This document shows positions 1 through 10,956 of a stretch of 64,000 nt of DNA, one piece after another. Both the position numbers and the translations under genes were made by a program. The notes under the pieces were generated by a model, which ran no database searches, was not told the origin of the DNA, and saw only the letters and a list, made by a program, of their open reading frames with translations. The DNA lies in assembly GCF_010015445.1 (NCBI RefSeq), contig NC_053134.1, positions 5,442,636 to 5,506,635 on the forward strand, in the 5' to 3' direction. This DNA comes from Perca fluviatilis. Lineage: Eukaryota; Chordata; Actinopteri; Perciformes; Percidae. Each line of letters opens with the position of its first letter. Positions within the stretch are counted from its first letter, which is position 1.

Positions 1-708
1 AAAATAGTTCCTACATGAAACTGCTCTCAACCAGGTCTGTGGATCATCTTGAGGAACCGGGTCATGATTTCTGGAAAGAGACATTGCTGTTGACTTTTTT
101 AAATGCAATGTTTTGTCGCTTTGAGCTCCAGAATCCGAATGCCATCTAGTTCCATTATATTGGAGAGAAGGCAGACATCTCTATGGCCGATATCTCCAAC
201 ACTGGGCAACTCACACCTAAACAATCTAGACTGATAAATAGCACTACAGGTAAGAGGATAAATAGCTATTTCTGATTTCCAACATGCAAACAACAACGTC
301 TGGTTAAAGAAAGTATTTGAAATGAATAAATTAAAAAAGAAACAGAAAAATGGGACGAGAGAATGGGGAAAACAATGAAAATCAAATAAAAAAAACTTGT
401 TTGAAGACATAAGCTTGTGGCGGACATTTTTGCGATTCCTCTGACATTTTATAGACACAACGATGAATCAATTAATCAAAGAAAAAATAATCAACAACGT
501 TAGATGCAGCCCTGCAGTTGGTCTGCTGCTGGTTCTGCGCTGAAATAAACTGAACAGCAACTTGCTCCAAATGACATGCCACCCACGTTCTTCAGGGGGC
601 AGAGAATCATGTTTTGATTGGCTGCTACATTAGGAGGGGAGCCACGACTCTGGCGCCCTTGGGAAAGTGTGTCGGCGTGGGTGTGTGTGTTTATGAGACA
701 GAAAGAAG

Positions 709-709
<1 letters not shown>
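1..709. other. Gene-free stretch, possible old repeat
   Basis: No exon or RNA gene is supported. A minus-strand open frame of 119 codons (99-458) has a skewed composition rich in Phe, Cys and Leu and no recognisable domain. The stretch around 110-300, with the text on active and inactive copies of neither strand forming a protein, resembles a common fish interspersed repeat from memory, but no second copy was found in this window. Confidence 0.35.

Positions 710-767
<58 letters not shown>
710..767. repeat. (GT)n microsatellite
   Basis: Uninterrupted GT dinucleotides, about 29 units, followed by a degenerate GAGT/GAGA tail. The predicted poly-Thr-His reading frame on the minus strand is an artefact of this repeat. 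Confidence 0.97.
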
Positions 768-769
<2 letters not shown>

Positions 770-1389
770 TGAGAGTGTGTGAGAGAAGCGGTTAACAGGT
801 GTGAAATGAACAGCCAGACGCCCACCTGCGTCACCGTCTGACTCCAGGCGTCCGAGAATCGGGTTCTAGTTAATTCACCACCATGGGCCAATGACACAGA
901 GAACCCACAATAAGATGTGTGAGGAAGGATTATGTAGAGAGAGAAGAGCAGGGGGAGAATATCAAAGAGTGCGTGAGAGAAAGGATAATAGGAGAATAGA
1001 GGACAAAAAGTTGAAAAAGAGTCAATGCAAAGCTCACACCGTTACGAACTTAAAAATGGAAATGTCACTAAAATTGATTTTAAGGCCTTGTTGCCCTGAA
1101 AAATGAGACACTTAAAGTTCTCAAACTGATGCAAACATGAACACAAAAACATTTCAATTCACGTCCATTACATTTTCTAGGTTCCCATATTGCTTTGGGG
1201 AATGTAAACAGGAAGTATAATGTTGCTAATGTTGAGCCCCCTTTTTTTTAAGCCTATATTTGTTTGAATGTTTATGTTTATAGTGCGTAGTACAACAACA
1301 CTGTTGGAGCGTCCACATGATACAAGCCTTCCGTGATCGCGCACTGCCCCCACCCCTGTTCCACACAGTTGCTAGCAGCCAAGGAGGAC
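768..1389. other. Gene-free stretch
   Basis: No gene signal was seen. It holds a purine-rich patch (about 900-1020) that gives a Lys/Arg/Glu-rich 71-codon open frame without recognisable similarity, then unremarkable AT-rich sequence. Confidence 0.5.
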
Positions 1390-1622
1390 ACGGAGGATTA
1401 AAAAAACATGATGGACTCTTCAGAAGAGGTCATTATCGTCACTCCAGTTTCTGCGCGCGAAAGTCGCCGGACGACACAATCTTCTGAACATAGTCATACT
1501 GAGAAATACATTAAGAGAGTTGTGTGGAGCTGATAGTCTTAATTAGCTTTGTAGCAACTCATTTGTCAATGGCTTGAATGTAACGGACGTTCATTAATAT
1601 TAAAAAGTTACGCACTAAAGCT
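1390..1622 (+). repeat. Dispersed repeat, copy 1 (inverted partner near 33.5 kb)
   Basis: This segment, from the phrase around ATGATGGACTCTTCAGAAGA to CGTTACGCACTAAAGC, is found again as its reverse complement at 33448-33675 with scattered substitutions and small indels. No clear terminal inverted repeat or target duplication was found, so the superfamily is unassigned. The homology ends abruptly at its left side. Confidence 0.85.
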
Positions 1623-2362
1623 TTAATAAATAACAAAACAAAATAAAAAGAATAAGGATTTTTATTTATTTGTTAATTTATTTTTGAAAAATATATATAC
1701 ATTTTTCAACAGAAATTACTCTATTTTTTCTGTATATTTCTTTTTTTAAATTTAATTTATCTATTGTTATCCCTTTATTCCTCTATATATTTCCACATTT
1801 AGTTTCTTATTTTTTTCCAGATGTATTCTTTTTTGATGACACTCCAATGACTCCATACCATTAGAAGTATGCCGAATTAGCTATTAGTAACTCCGGTTTA
1901 CAATGTACCCATTGATGTACAGACAACTATCATTGAATTTGCTGAAGAAAACTTAAAAACGTGATGATTCTCAGGCAAGTTCTGAATTCTTTTTTCTCGC
2001 TTTGATTTCTAAGTGAATGTATTATTATTATATTATTTATTTACAACTCTGTATGTACTGTCAGTTTGAAACTGCACAAAAGCACGTTACTAAAATATGG
2101 ATGCGAGTAAAGCTTTACCTGAAAACCTGAGCACTTTGAAGAACACAAAGGCATTAAACTGCTCACCACAGAAACAACAACACCATCTGCTACCTGGTGC
2201 TCTCCACAAAAATATCCTAAAAATATTCTTCGTACAGTAACAGAGACAGAGGGCCCGTCTGTGGTTTCGCAGTTCAGTCTGACGACCAGATGTTGAGGTG
2301 AAATATTTCTAAATTCATCTCCTCCCTCAGCAGAAACACACCAACTAAAAAAAAGAACTCAA
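1623..2362. other. AT-rich gene-free stretch
   Basis: Long T- and A-rich runs (especially 1630-1830) with no exon, RNA or repeat boundary that I can support. Confidence 0.5.

Positions 2363-2388
<26 letters not shown>
2363..2388. repeat. (CA)n microsatellite, short
   Basis: About 13 CA units. Confidence 0.95.
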
Positions 2389-2393
<5 letters not shown>

Positions 2394-2480
2394 ACACCCA
2401 AACATCAATGTGGAATAACCGGCCTAATGAAGGGCATAGTGTTCAGTGCTAATCTCATCAAAAGAGCGTGCTATTTAAAA

Positions 2481-2484
<4 letters not shown>

Positions 2485-2558
<74 letters not shown>

Positions 2559-2568
2559 ACACACACAC
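2485..2568. repeat. (CA)n microsatellite
   Basis: About 42 CA units with one CCAC interruption near the right end. Confidence 0.97.
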
Positions 2569-2910
2569 GGTTTAGGTTTATTGGTTTGCACATAGAACAC
2601 AATACAGGGGGGGAGGAGCTTATAGTGAAAACTCACCAGGTCACTAAAACAGAATTTACAGTACAATAAAAAACAAAACAAATATTATGATAGCTGAACA
2701 AAAAGTAGGAGATTTAGATAATAAAAGCCGACGAAGAGTTCAAAAAGCTGGTAAATCATTTCAATAGTTGCCAGTTAGGAGGCTAGATAGCCACTGGGCA
2801 CAATCTTTCTTTTGTTTTCTTTTGTATACAGGTAGGATGAGCTGCAAGTCAGGTGTAAAAGTACTTATTGCATTGTAAAACTCCTCTGTATTTTATAATA
2901 CACCATACAC

Positions 2911-3391
2911 CAGGGGTTCTCAAAGTCCGGACCAAGGTCTGCACCTAGACCAAACGGCAAGTGCAACAGCCCTCGTGGTATGAATACAATACATTACGAA
3001 GTGTAATGTTCTCTAATTCGAAATACATTTTCTTTGATTAATAAATTATTAGGGACATTGAATATACACAAAAAAATGACAAAAACATCAAAACAATTTT
3101 GATTTTTATGTTTAATTCTTTTTTTCTTTTTTTTTTAATGCTAGAAAAATTAAAAAACGTAAAAAACATTGAAAAACAAGCAGAAAAAAAACATCCGAAA
3201 AAGCAACAAAACGTCCATACTTTTACTGCATGAAGCTCTCTAAAGTGTTTCGCTGGGTACCGGTACCGAATTCCATGTAACGGTACCCAAATCGGTACAA
3301 AAGCTGACCAGGGAAACTTAGTTTGGTTCCGGACCCCTAACCTTTCAAAATTCAGATGCGGACCTTTGCGTGATACATTTGAGAACCACTG
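2911..3391. mobile_element. hAT-like non-autonomous element (CAGGGGTTCTCAAA ends)
   Basis: The left end CAGGGGTTCTCAAA and the right end TTTGAGAACCACTG are inverted repeats matching at 13 of 14 positions. The CAG start and CTG end are typical of hAT transposons, and the interior of about 480 bp has no coding capacity. The flanking 8-mers (CCATACAC and TCATCAAG) do not match, so the target duplication has decayed or one end is not original. The superfamily is inferred from the terminal motif. Confidence 0.7.
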
Positions 3392-3650
3392 TCATCAAGG
3401 GCGGACGAGGAAAAAAATTCGGCCCTGGCAATTCCGTCCCTTATCGGCCCGATTTCAGACGGGGACGTTAATTGCTTTATAATTTCAATAACTAGGCTCA
3501 CGTTAGATTATGGCACCAGCAGCATGAGGCGCACTTAAGGCACTTAAGGCTTTCATAATTAAATAATATTCCCACTGGAGCAATTCATAAAACCTTCAAA
3601 TAAACTAACATGGCACCATCTTAGAATAGAATGGAAATGCTTGCATATTT

Positions 3651-4068
3651 CAGGGTTCATATGCATTTTAACCAATACTTTTCCATGACTTTTTCATGAC
3701 TTTTCCATGACTTTTTGGCAAATTTCCATGATTATGTGTTCCTGAAAATGTCAGTCGACATTATACAATAAGAATACTAATCTGTGTTAAAGTTTACCCT
3801 ATAAAACTATAACTAACTTATAAAATGAATGACAATTCATGTGCTTCATGGTGGGATTCATAATATCGCTCCCCGAATAGAACATTGAGGTTAAGATGAC
3901 GTGAAAATACATTTATTAATGACATTATTATGCTGTGTTAAAACAAATTCCATGATTTTTCCAAAACTTTCTGGGTCTTCTTATGTTTCCAAAACCTTTC
4001 CAGGCCTGGAATTTGCATTTTTCAAATTCCATAACTTTTCCAGGTTTTTTCAAAACGTATGAACCCTG
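3651..4068. mobile_element. Non-autonomous DNA transposon (CAGGGTTCATA ends), 6-bp TSD
   Basis: It begins CAGGGTTCATATG and ends CGTATGAACCCTG, an 11-bp terminal inverted repeat with one further mismatch. The interior repeats the phrase TTTTCCATGACTTTT in direct and inverted form, so much of the element can fold back. ATATTT sits immediately outside both ends, suggesting a 6-bp target duplication rather than the 8 bp of hAT. IS3EU and Dada elements are alternatives. Confidence 0.75.
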
Positions 4069-4329
4069 ATATTTAAAGTGCTCATATTATGCTGTTGGGC
4101 TTTTTCCCTTTCCTTTATTGTGTTATATATCTTTTTTTGTGCACGTTATAGGTTTACAAAGTGAAAAAGCCCAAAGTCCACCCCAAAGGGACTTACCATC
4201 TCCAACAGAAAACACTGTTCACCAACTGCTCCAAACAGCTCTATTGTAGTCCAGCCTTTACTTCAGAGACAGACATGGTCACTTTGGAACACACGTTATA
4301 ACGCTCGCCTAGCTGCTAGCGTGGCACCC

Positions 4330-4742
4330 CTTTTACTTTTCCCCCAAAAATACTTTTTTTCTTTATAAAAAAAATCACCCACACCCCCCTTAACTCTTTT
4401 TTTAAAAAAAAATAATTATTAAACCTATATAAAATCAAAACCCCCCCCCCCTCCTTCTTTTTTTATCAAAAATTTTTTTTTTTCTTACTTTATTTACGCC
4501 CCCCCCCCTCTTCTATTCTTCACTAAAAACAAAAAAAAAACAAACCTAAATAAAAACACACAAAAACAACAAAAAATAAAAAAAAAAAAAAAAAAAAAAC
4601 TAGATAGACCCTCTATACCTCTTTTTAAATCCTTTCCTAATAAAAAAACAAATACCCCCTTCTTTTTTTTTTTTTCTATAATAATTTAACAATACTTTTA
4701 CCTTCTTTTTTTTTTTTTTTTAATTTTTTTAATATTTTAATT
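4330..4742. other. G-depleted low-complexity stretch, possible assembly fault
   Basis: About 400 bp on the plus strand consist almost entirely of A, C and T, with runs of ten or more C, A or T and hardly any G. It adjoins a 58-bp minisatellite. Short phrases such as GGCACCCC followed by TTACTTTT look like corrupted minisatellite units. Either an extreme strand-biased sequence or poor consensus over a tandem array would explain it. Confidence 0.6.
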
Positions 4743-4750
4743 TTCTTCAG

Positions 4751-4977
4751 GGCACCCCCCCTACTCTGCTTCTGACTGGCTAGTAGTCCTTACCTAGGTA
4801 CTGTCAGGACACACCCTCATACTCTGCTTCTGACTGGCTAGTAGTCCTTACCTAGGTACTGTCAGGGCACGCCCTCATACTCTGCTTCTGACTGGCTAGT
4901 AGTCCTTACCTAGGTACTGTCAGGGCACGCCCTCATACTCTGCTTCTGACTGGCTAGTAGTCCTTACCTAGCTACTG
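4751..4977. repeat. 58-bp minisatellite, about 4 units
   Basis: The phrase ACTCTGCTTCTGACTGGC recurs at 4763, 4821, 4879 and 4937, exactly 58 bp apart, with only a few substitutions between units. The array lies inside the TTAA MITE, and the related copy at 43 kb has no such expansion. Confidence 0.95.
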
Positions 4978-5188
4978 CGCATGTGCGACTCCCAACAAAG
5001 ATGGAACAGAAGTGAGATGCCTCCCTCTGTAGCTAAAACAGAGAGCTCAACACACAGGGTGAAAAGAGGAGCTGCAGCAATGTGCAGTACAACAAAAATA
5101 TGGTGTTTTTTGAAAATTAAACCCTATTCTGGTACAACCTCTAAATACAATTATGAACCTGAAAATTAGCATAATATGAGCACTTTAA

Positions 5189-6568
5189 AACATATTATTA
5201 CTTATTACTTACTTAAACACCCAAAGACATAGCAGACCAAACGTAAGCTTTTATTTTGAAAAGTAGAAGACAAACGGCACCGGATGGGAGGCTCCAGGCT
5301 GAAGCCATACAGTCTTGCATATTTTTGTCAAACTAGTTTGATACGCCAATGTTGCCACATTTTTTCTTTTTTTTGGGCCGGTGGCCCAAATGAGTACATC
5401 GGCCGTTCTGGCATTCGCCGGTCCGCCATGTTCACACTCTCAAATAAGAGCCGAGAACATCGTCGTGGCTGACACATTTATCATTTCTCTCTCTGCTTTA
5501 AAATCAATGTCAGGGTAAAATTAAAGCTGGAATCTGACTGCTCAGCGCTTCTATGATTGTGTGTCACCAGAACTCTGATCGACGGCACGATTCAGCCATG
5601 TGTGCTTTCCCCTCAGTGCCACCGTTCAGGGTTTCTACAGTTTATTCACTGATTCATAACAATAAATCCGTGGTTCCCCCCATCTCGTTTTTTTGCTTCT
5701 GACCCCTTAATGCAAAGCAGTCTCCTTGCGACCGCTCCTCAGAAGCTAAATGTCTATGCAGAGTGATTTTCCCTTTTTTAGACTGTTTCATTTGAATAAT
5801 TTTGAGAGGTAAAGCTGTACAATATTTCACAAGAATTAAGCAAAGATTAGGTAAAAGGTCTTTCCTGTAATTTTCGGACCACCTGGATTCATCTTGTGAC
5901 CCCTAAGTTGTGAACAACACTTCTTTTACAGGAAAGAGTGTATGAATATTCAATATGTTGCTGGGTTTTATCTTTTTTACTTTATTTTAACCCCAGGTGA
6001 TGATTTATGATTTAAAGACCGTTGCTTTATTGGTTTTTATCTTTTTTTGTAAAGCACTTTGTAACCTAGTAAAGAAAAGTGACATATGAAGAAAGTTTCT
6101 CATATATTATTAAATAACCACTATCTGATATTAAATATTAAAAAGAAGATCAGAGAGTTTATAGAATGTGTCAGTATTTGGATATTCTCTAACAGAGTGA
6201 CACTGCCATCCCTGGAGCCACGCTGCTAACGTTGCTTAGAAAATACAATAGTTCTAGCACAAGAATTTAGCAAAGAGTTGAAGAGTTGAATTAATTTACA
6301 TTTGTGGTGAAGCTGCTGTAAATCAAATATCCAACTATGTCAGCATCATTGCTCGGAAAAACAGACAGCAGTCAGTAAACGGAAAACTTCGCTTCTGCAC
6401 TTTCCGCAGAGACAAGAAATCATTTTTTAATATCGGCACATGAGCGCTGGCTGATATGAAAGTGTTAGCAGCGAGTGTGTGTGGTCGGCGTGATAACCGA
6501 CTCCATTAAACTCCCCTCCGACAGTGACAACGACACTGATTTAGCTCTGATTGGGCCACGCCAGACGA

Positions 6569-6569
<1 letters not shown>
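5189..6569. other. Gene-free stretch
   Basis: No exon or RNA is supported. A short GC-richer patch around 5380-5460 (GGCCGGTGGCCC and following) stands out from AT-rich surroundings, but no repeat partner or coding signal was seen. Confidence 0.45.

Positions 6570-6616
<47 letters not shown>
6570..6616. repeat. (CA)n microsatellite
   Basis: About 23 uninterrupted CA units. Confidence 0.97.
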
Positions 6617-6618
<2 letters not shown>

Positions 6619-6773
6619 CCATCATCTCCTCTCTCCATGGTCTGTTCACTCTTAATGAGGCAGCTTGATTATGCAACCTGCTGGACTAAATTAAAAAGAC
6701 CAATTTACAAACCGAGCATGGTGGGCTGGTTCGCCTGATAACACCAGCCTGTGAAATAGAGGTGGCACTCAGG

Positions 6774-6776
<3 letters not shown>

Positions 6777-6862
<86 letters not shown>
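6777..6862. repeat. (CA)n microsatellite
   Basis: About 43 uninterrupted CA units. Confidence 0.97.
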
Positions 6863-6863
<1 letters not shown>

Positions 6864-6952
6864 CTGTACAGGAGTAAATGTACAAAAAACAGCTCTGCAG
6901 GAGAGATTTTTTTATTCTCTGGGACTTTTTTCTTTTTATTTTAACGTGAGAG

Positions 6953-7092
6953 TTGATAGACAGGAAAGGTGGGAGAGAGATGGGGGATGACACGTAGCAA
7001 AGGGGCCGCAGGTCGGATTCGAACCCGGGCCGCTGAAAAGGACTCAGCCAACATGGGGCGCATGCGCTTAACGGGTGAGCTAGAGGCTCCAT
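6953..7092 (-). mobile_element. tRNA-derived SINE, near-complete head and body
   Basis: Read on the minus strand, a tRNA-like head starts near 7092 with a TAGCTCACCCG-type A box and carries the B box GGGTTCGAATCC (about 7014-7025). The body CTTTGCTACGTGTCAT plus a CT-rich run ends near 6953 with TTTCCTGTC. The same body and tail recur at 41297, 49010, 53160 and 58832. The inserted bases and lack of a clean cloverleaf argue against a functional tRNA gene. The RNA polymerase III promoter boxes are characteristic of SINEs; the family name is not assigned. Confidence 0.8.
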
Positions 7093-7402
7093 CGGAAATG
7101 TGGCCCTTGCATGGTAATCACATTCCAAAATGTTGAAACTGTAGAGCGGCACATTCTGCACCCAGCTTGCTTGCTTGTTGTGGGTTTCAGAGGCAATAAG
7201 GCGGTGACTCATGGAGGGATTTCACCATAGTGTTGGGAAGTTTTGGTTGAGTCTCAGCATGAGTGAGTGACTGGAATTTTTGGTCATGGTTGACCGCAAG
7301 AGAAAACTATTGGCGTAAGCTTCAACTTCACCGGAACTTTTTTTTTATTTTTACACAGGATAAAGAATGCCTACTGTCGTTTGGAGGGAGGGATTACCAT
7401 AC
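7093..7402 (-). other. Intron sequence downstream of the usp6nl exon (inferred)
   Basis: On the minus strand this follows the donor site of the exon at 7403-7470. No further exon is seen to its left within the window; I looked for the next conserved USP6NL block in the minus-strand reading and did not find it. Confidence 0.5.
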
Positions 7403-7470
7403 CTTGTCATATTTGGCGACTATCTCGGCACGCTCCTGGTCAAGTTTCACCGTCGCATCCTGATCAGACG
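7403..7470 (-). CDS. usp6nl: Coding exon of USP6NL-like (RN-tre) Rab GTPase-activating protein
   Basis: On the minus strand an acceptor (TTTGCTCTCCAG) precedes a 68-nt exon, followed by the donor AAG|GTATGG. The exon starts with two bases of a split codon and then encodes 22 residues beginning SDQDATVKL and ending DQERAEIVAKYDK. This closely matches the extreme N-terminus of vertebrate USP6NL as I remember it (SDQDVALKL, then AQERAEIVAKYDRG). USP6NL is a TBC-domain protein that stimulates GTP hydrolysis by Rab GTPases such as Rab5 and Rab43 in endocytic and Golgi traffic. The TBC domain would be in later exons beyond the left edge. The donor falls between K and the expected next Gly-Arg, in phase 0. 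No stop is present in this frame; the other two frames are closed. The assignment rests on 22 residues and was not searched. Confidence 0.75.
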
Positions 7471-7999
7471 CTGGAGAGCAAACAGAGAAAATACGGGGAG
7501 ATTAATGAGCGTCGACAAGGGCCAATACAAACTCTGAACAGCTGCGTCGCTGTGTTTAATAAGCTGCAAACAGTAGCAAAAAAACATCAGTGCGTTAATT
7601 TTCTGGTTATGTAAATCATAGGTGAGCTACACATCATGATGATGGTGTTTTTAGAATGTTAACATTTAACAATGTAATTGTCATGTCATCTTTTGTCATA
7701 CCAAAGAGACACATTACTTGATTTATAACTTAAACAAATACACATAAATATAAAGTGAATGCTGCTATATACATGCTACTATAAACATCAGCATGTATTT
7801 TTTCATACATCTGGTGTGTTAGTTGCTACTATATTCACTTTTATATGACCGTTCTAAATTTTAAAAAGCATGCACAATGTGCAGTTCTTTCCTCAAATAT
7901 GAAGTAATATCCTTAGTGTTTACAGTAACTTTTAGCTACGAGTCCTGTAATGCAATTCTTGCATAAATTAATGTTATGTGATACTACGTTTTACCCTTT

Positions 8000-8110
8000 T
8001 TTTAATTCTTTAACCTTTATTTAGACAGGTAATCTCATTGAGAGACAGGGTCTCATTCTTAAGAGAGACCTGGTCAAGACACAACGGTAAAATGACAGAC
8101 AGACAGACCA
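8000..8110 (+). repeat. CTTTATTTA-type interspersed repeat
   Basis: The phrase AACCTTTATTTAGACAGGTAATCTCATTGAGAGACAGGGTCTC and what follows resembles the segment at 23783-23880 (ACCTTTATTTAACCAGGAAG, with CTGGCCAAGAC later). A third relative is at 8511-8580. These look like ends of an interspersed fish repeat of unknown class. Confidence 0.6.
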
Positions 8111-8265
8111 ACAGACAAAAACAAAATAGGACACAACTCATGAAGATTATATAGTTTATAGTAGTATTCTATGCACTAAGAATGCATGTATAAAGGCCTT
8201 GGGCCGCCCTACACGTTATTGTAGGCTCAGTTTTATATACAACTTCATTTCATACAATATATGTA

Positions 8266-8332
8266 GTCGGGGGTCCCTGCTCAGTCTCTCTTTCAGTTAA
8301 GGGGTCCTTGGCTTAAGAAATGTTGAAGACCC
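8266..8332 (+). mobile_element. Right end of hAT-like element (GTTGAAGACCCC end)
   Basis: GGGGGTCCCTGCTC, then TCTCTCTTTCAGTTAAGGGG and TTGAAGACCCCTA match the right two-thirds of the intact 151-bp element at 61288-61438. The left end is missing or too diverged to place. Confidence 0.7.
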
Positions 8333-8614
8333 CTACTATAGGTGGATCATCCTGGACAGCTTCGGTCCCTGCTGTAGCATGTTCCAGGTTAAGGAGAAGG
8401 CCTTTTTACCAAAACTGTGTACGGACTGAGGGGATGGAGAGAGAGATGAAGTCCCGAGAGCGTAGGCATGGCAGTACCATTTACATGACATGCAAGTGGA
8501 TACATTTCATTTCAAACCTTTATTTAAAACTCGGGGCCCCATTGAGGGAGACCCTCATTTTCAATTGGGGGCCGAGTGCACACGGCAAACATTTCAAGAA
8601 ATAAACAATAACAT

Positions 8615-8934
8615 TTAAAGGGATACGCCACCGTTTGTTGAAATAGGGCTTATCACGGTCTCCCCTAGCTGTAGATAGGTGGGCCAACGCATTTTTTGTG
8701 CTTGCATCGTTTTAGTCCGGTGCAACACCGGCAGCGCCGCCGCTGGTTAGCTTAGCGTAGTTAATGGAATCCTATGTTGCCGGTTAGCATGTTATGAGTA
8801 AAAGTGAGCCAACAAAAGACAAAAAAACAACCTAATTACTTGCACTGAGACAAAAAATGCATTGGCCCACCTATCTACAGCCAGGGGAGACCATGATAAG
8901 AACTATTTCAACAAACGGTGGCGTATTCCTTTAA
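8615..8934. mobile_element. Palindromic TTAA MITE (AAAGGGATACGCCACCG ends)
   Basis: The ends TTAAAGGGATACGCCACCG and CGGTGGCGTATTCCTTTAA are inverted repeats. A second inverted pair lies inside: CTGTAGATAGGTGGGCCAA near 8661 against TTGGCCCACCTATCTACAG near 8864. The 320-bp element can therefore fold into one long hairpin. It has no coding capacity. TTAA at both edges suggests piggyBac- or Kolobok-type mobilisation. Confidence 0.85.
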
Positions 8935-9565
8935 GTCACAACAGATATATAAACTATCAAATAAAGCAGACACAAGAAGATACACAGAAGTCACTAATCA
9001 AGGCCTTAAATTGACTGAATAAATAAGTGGGCTGCAGTCCAAGAATGGATTACAAGTTATGATGCTGCTCCATATAAACAACTGAGTTTTTATTGGGTAC
9101 ACAGGTATTAGTAAACGACTTAGCATGCTATGTTAGCATTCATCTGAAATCTCATTCATTCATCGCAATCAGTCATTACTTTTAGAGAAGCCTGTGGAGA
9201 TTTATTTTACTGTTGGACAGGTTAAAAGTTATGGCAGTCAATCCGACAAGTGAGGAGATTATTCCCAAGTGTTGCATCAACATTATGACAGACATTGCCA
9301 CCGCTAAGATTCACGCTGCTGACATTGGCATGACTAAAACAAAAACACAACCTCCACATCTTTAACACAGACTATGGGTGAATGGATGTAGGCCAGTAGC
9401 TTTACTTCAAAAGTAAGAAAATGGAGTGAAAAACTGGCCAATCGCGTGCTTTGAAGGGCTTCCTGTAAGTGTTCTGAGGTGTTAAAAGCTGCTGTTGCTT
9501 CTCGCTGCACACGCATCAGATCGTTCTGTCATCACAGACATGCTTTGTGTAACTCCAACTCTCCG
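8935..9565. other. Gene-free stretch
   Basis: AT-rich sequence with no exon, RNA or repeat that I can support. Confidence 0.5.
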
Positions 9566-9755
9566 TCAGTGTGCCAGGAGCTGACGTGGAGCGCACACAC
9601 ACACACACACACACACACTTCATACCAGTCAGAGAAAGCTTAGTGAGGCCAGCATGTCAGCCTAACCTCAGCCTGGGAGAATAAGGTGTGTGTGTGCGTG
9701 AGTGTGTGTCTATATGAAGAGTGACAAGAGGTCAGTGTGCCAGGAGCTGATGTGG

Positions 9756-9831
<76 letters not shown>

Positions 9832-9852
9832 CACAAAAACACACAAAAACAA

Positions 9853-9881
<29 letters not shown>
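9566..9881. repeat. Duplicated unique flank plus two CA microsatellites
   Basis: GTCAGTGTGCCAGGAGCTGA occurs at 9567 and 9732, each time followed by a short TGGA phrase and then a CA repeat (9595-9618 and 9757-9881). The second array is longer and broken by CAAACA and CAAAAACA interruptions. A local duplication of about 165 bp including the microsatellite explains the layout. Confidence 0.85.
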
Positions 9882-9883
<2 letters not shown>

Positions 9884-10653
9884 AAAAAAATGAAGCAGGC
9901 TGACAAATTTTAAGAGCCCTTTAAACTTTGGCAGCTGTTGTGACAGAGAGACGTACAGCTTTTCGCACCAAAACTTCCCTGTGTTTGCTGAGCCACATTG
10001 TGCGAGTGTAAATGTGTTTATCGTTGTTGCTACACACTCTGATAACACACAAACACAACAAGCACACACCTCTTACCTCTAAATCAGCATTTCCCACACA
10101 CATACACACATTTCCTGATTTAGCCAACCATTAGAGGCTCCAAAACATCGGATGTGTGTGAACAAAGTTGGCACACACCTTATTAAGTGGGGTCATGTTG
10201 TGTTTATGTTGAATATAGAGTGCGGCACGTAGTAACGGAGGCGTATAATGAATCATACGCACTGAGAGGAGAAGCAGCCGGCTGAACGAGACACTACACA
10301 TATACAAATATCACAATAAACACCCTGAGGAGGATGAAATATTTACATGGTACCTTTTTTCAACAGTACAATATCCTGCCTCAGTACAAATCTGTCTTTA
10401 ATAATCACATTTTAAGGAGAATTCCAATTTATTCCAATTTGGATCTTCTTTTCGTTTAATTCCTATTTGCTGACATGCTATACAGTATGTAAAACGTTTT
10501 GCTGGATGTTAATTTATTCATCCACGCAGTTGGCATGAGGATATAACACCTTACAATTGGCTCTTTTACAGTGTTTCCTAGTTCATTAAACTGGATTTGT
10601 GCATGAGAGACAATGATTGAGATAATATATTTATTACAGTGATCTTAGTGCAT
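9882..10653. other. Gene-free stretch
   Basis: Nothing beyond scattered short CACA runs was seen. Confidence 0.5.
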
Positions 10654-10956
10654 TTAAAGGGATAGTTTGTATCTTTTGAAGTGGGGTTGTACGAGGTACT
10701 TATCCATAGTCAGTCAATCTGTTAGTTTTGTTTGTTCCTAACCCTTTAAAACACCAAAGTCAAACAATAAAACTAACTAACCGATGGAGGCGATGGAGAG
10801 TAGGGTGGGACATTCCTCTACCATCCTAGGAAACGCAAATTTACGTCCAACAGCAGGACATTGCTTAGCTTCCGTGTCGGTACTCCTGCTTGCTTCTCCA
10901 AACTGGGGGCGTGCCGACCGCCATCTACTGTCGGTAACACACTGACTACGGAGAAG
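10654..10956. mobile_element. TTAA MITE, right end truncated (AAAGGGATAGTTTG end)
   Basis: It begins TTAAAGGGATAGTTTG and continues AGTGGGGTTGTACGAGG and TACTTATCCATAGTCAGT. The inverted partner of the inner part, CACTGACTACGGAGAAGTAG, is at 10929-10951, but the outermost right end is missing. From memory this is a very common fish MITE. Confidence 0.65.

Larger units (their letters stand above)
4077..5184. mobile_element. TTAA-flanked MITE, copy 1 (AGTGCTCATATTATG family)
   Basis: The 17-bp terminal inverted repeat AGTGCTCATATTATGCT is perfect at both ends, and TTAA lies directly outside each (4073-4076, 5185-5188). That target duplication is typical of piggyBac and Kolobok elements. There is no transposase. 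A related copy at 43159-43859 shares the ends and the right-hand section (AAATATGGTGTTTTTTGAAA and onwards). This copy is expanded by a G-poor stretch and a 58-bp minisatellite. Confidence 0.85.

Noticed and set aside
2427..2681. Open frames of repeated Thr-His or Val-Cys on both strands
   Set aside because: They are readings of the (CA)n array; the same applies to frames over every other CA/GT repeat in the window.
4763..4977. CRISPR-like array of four repeats
   Set aside because: The units abut with no unique spacers; it is a minisatellite in a eukaryotic MITE.
7000..7092. tRNA gene on the minus strand (GGGTTCGAATCC B box)
   Set aside because: The stems do not pair and the body continues into a repeat shared with four other sites, so it is a SINE.
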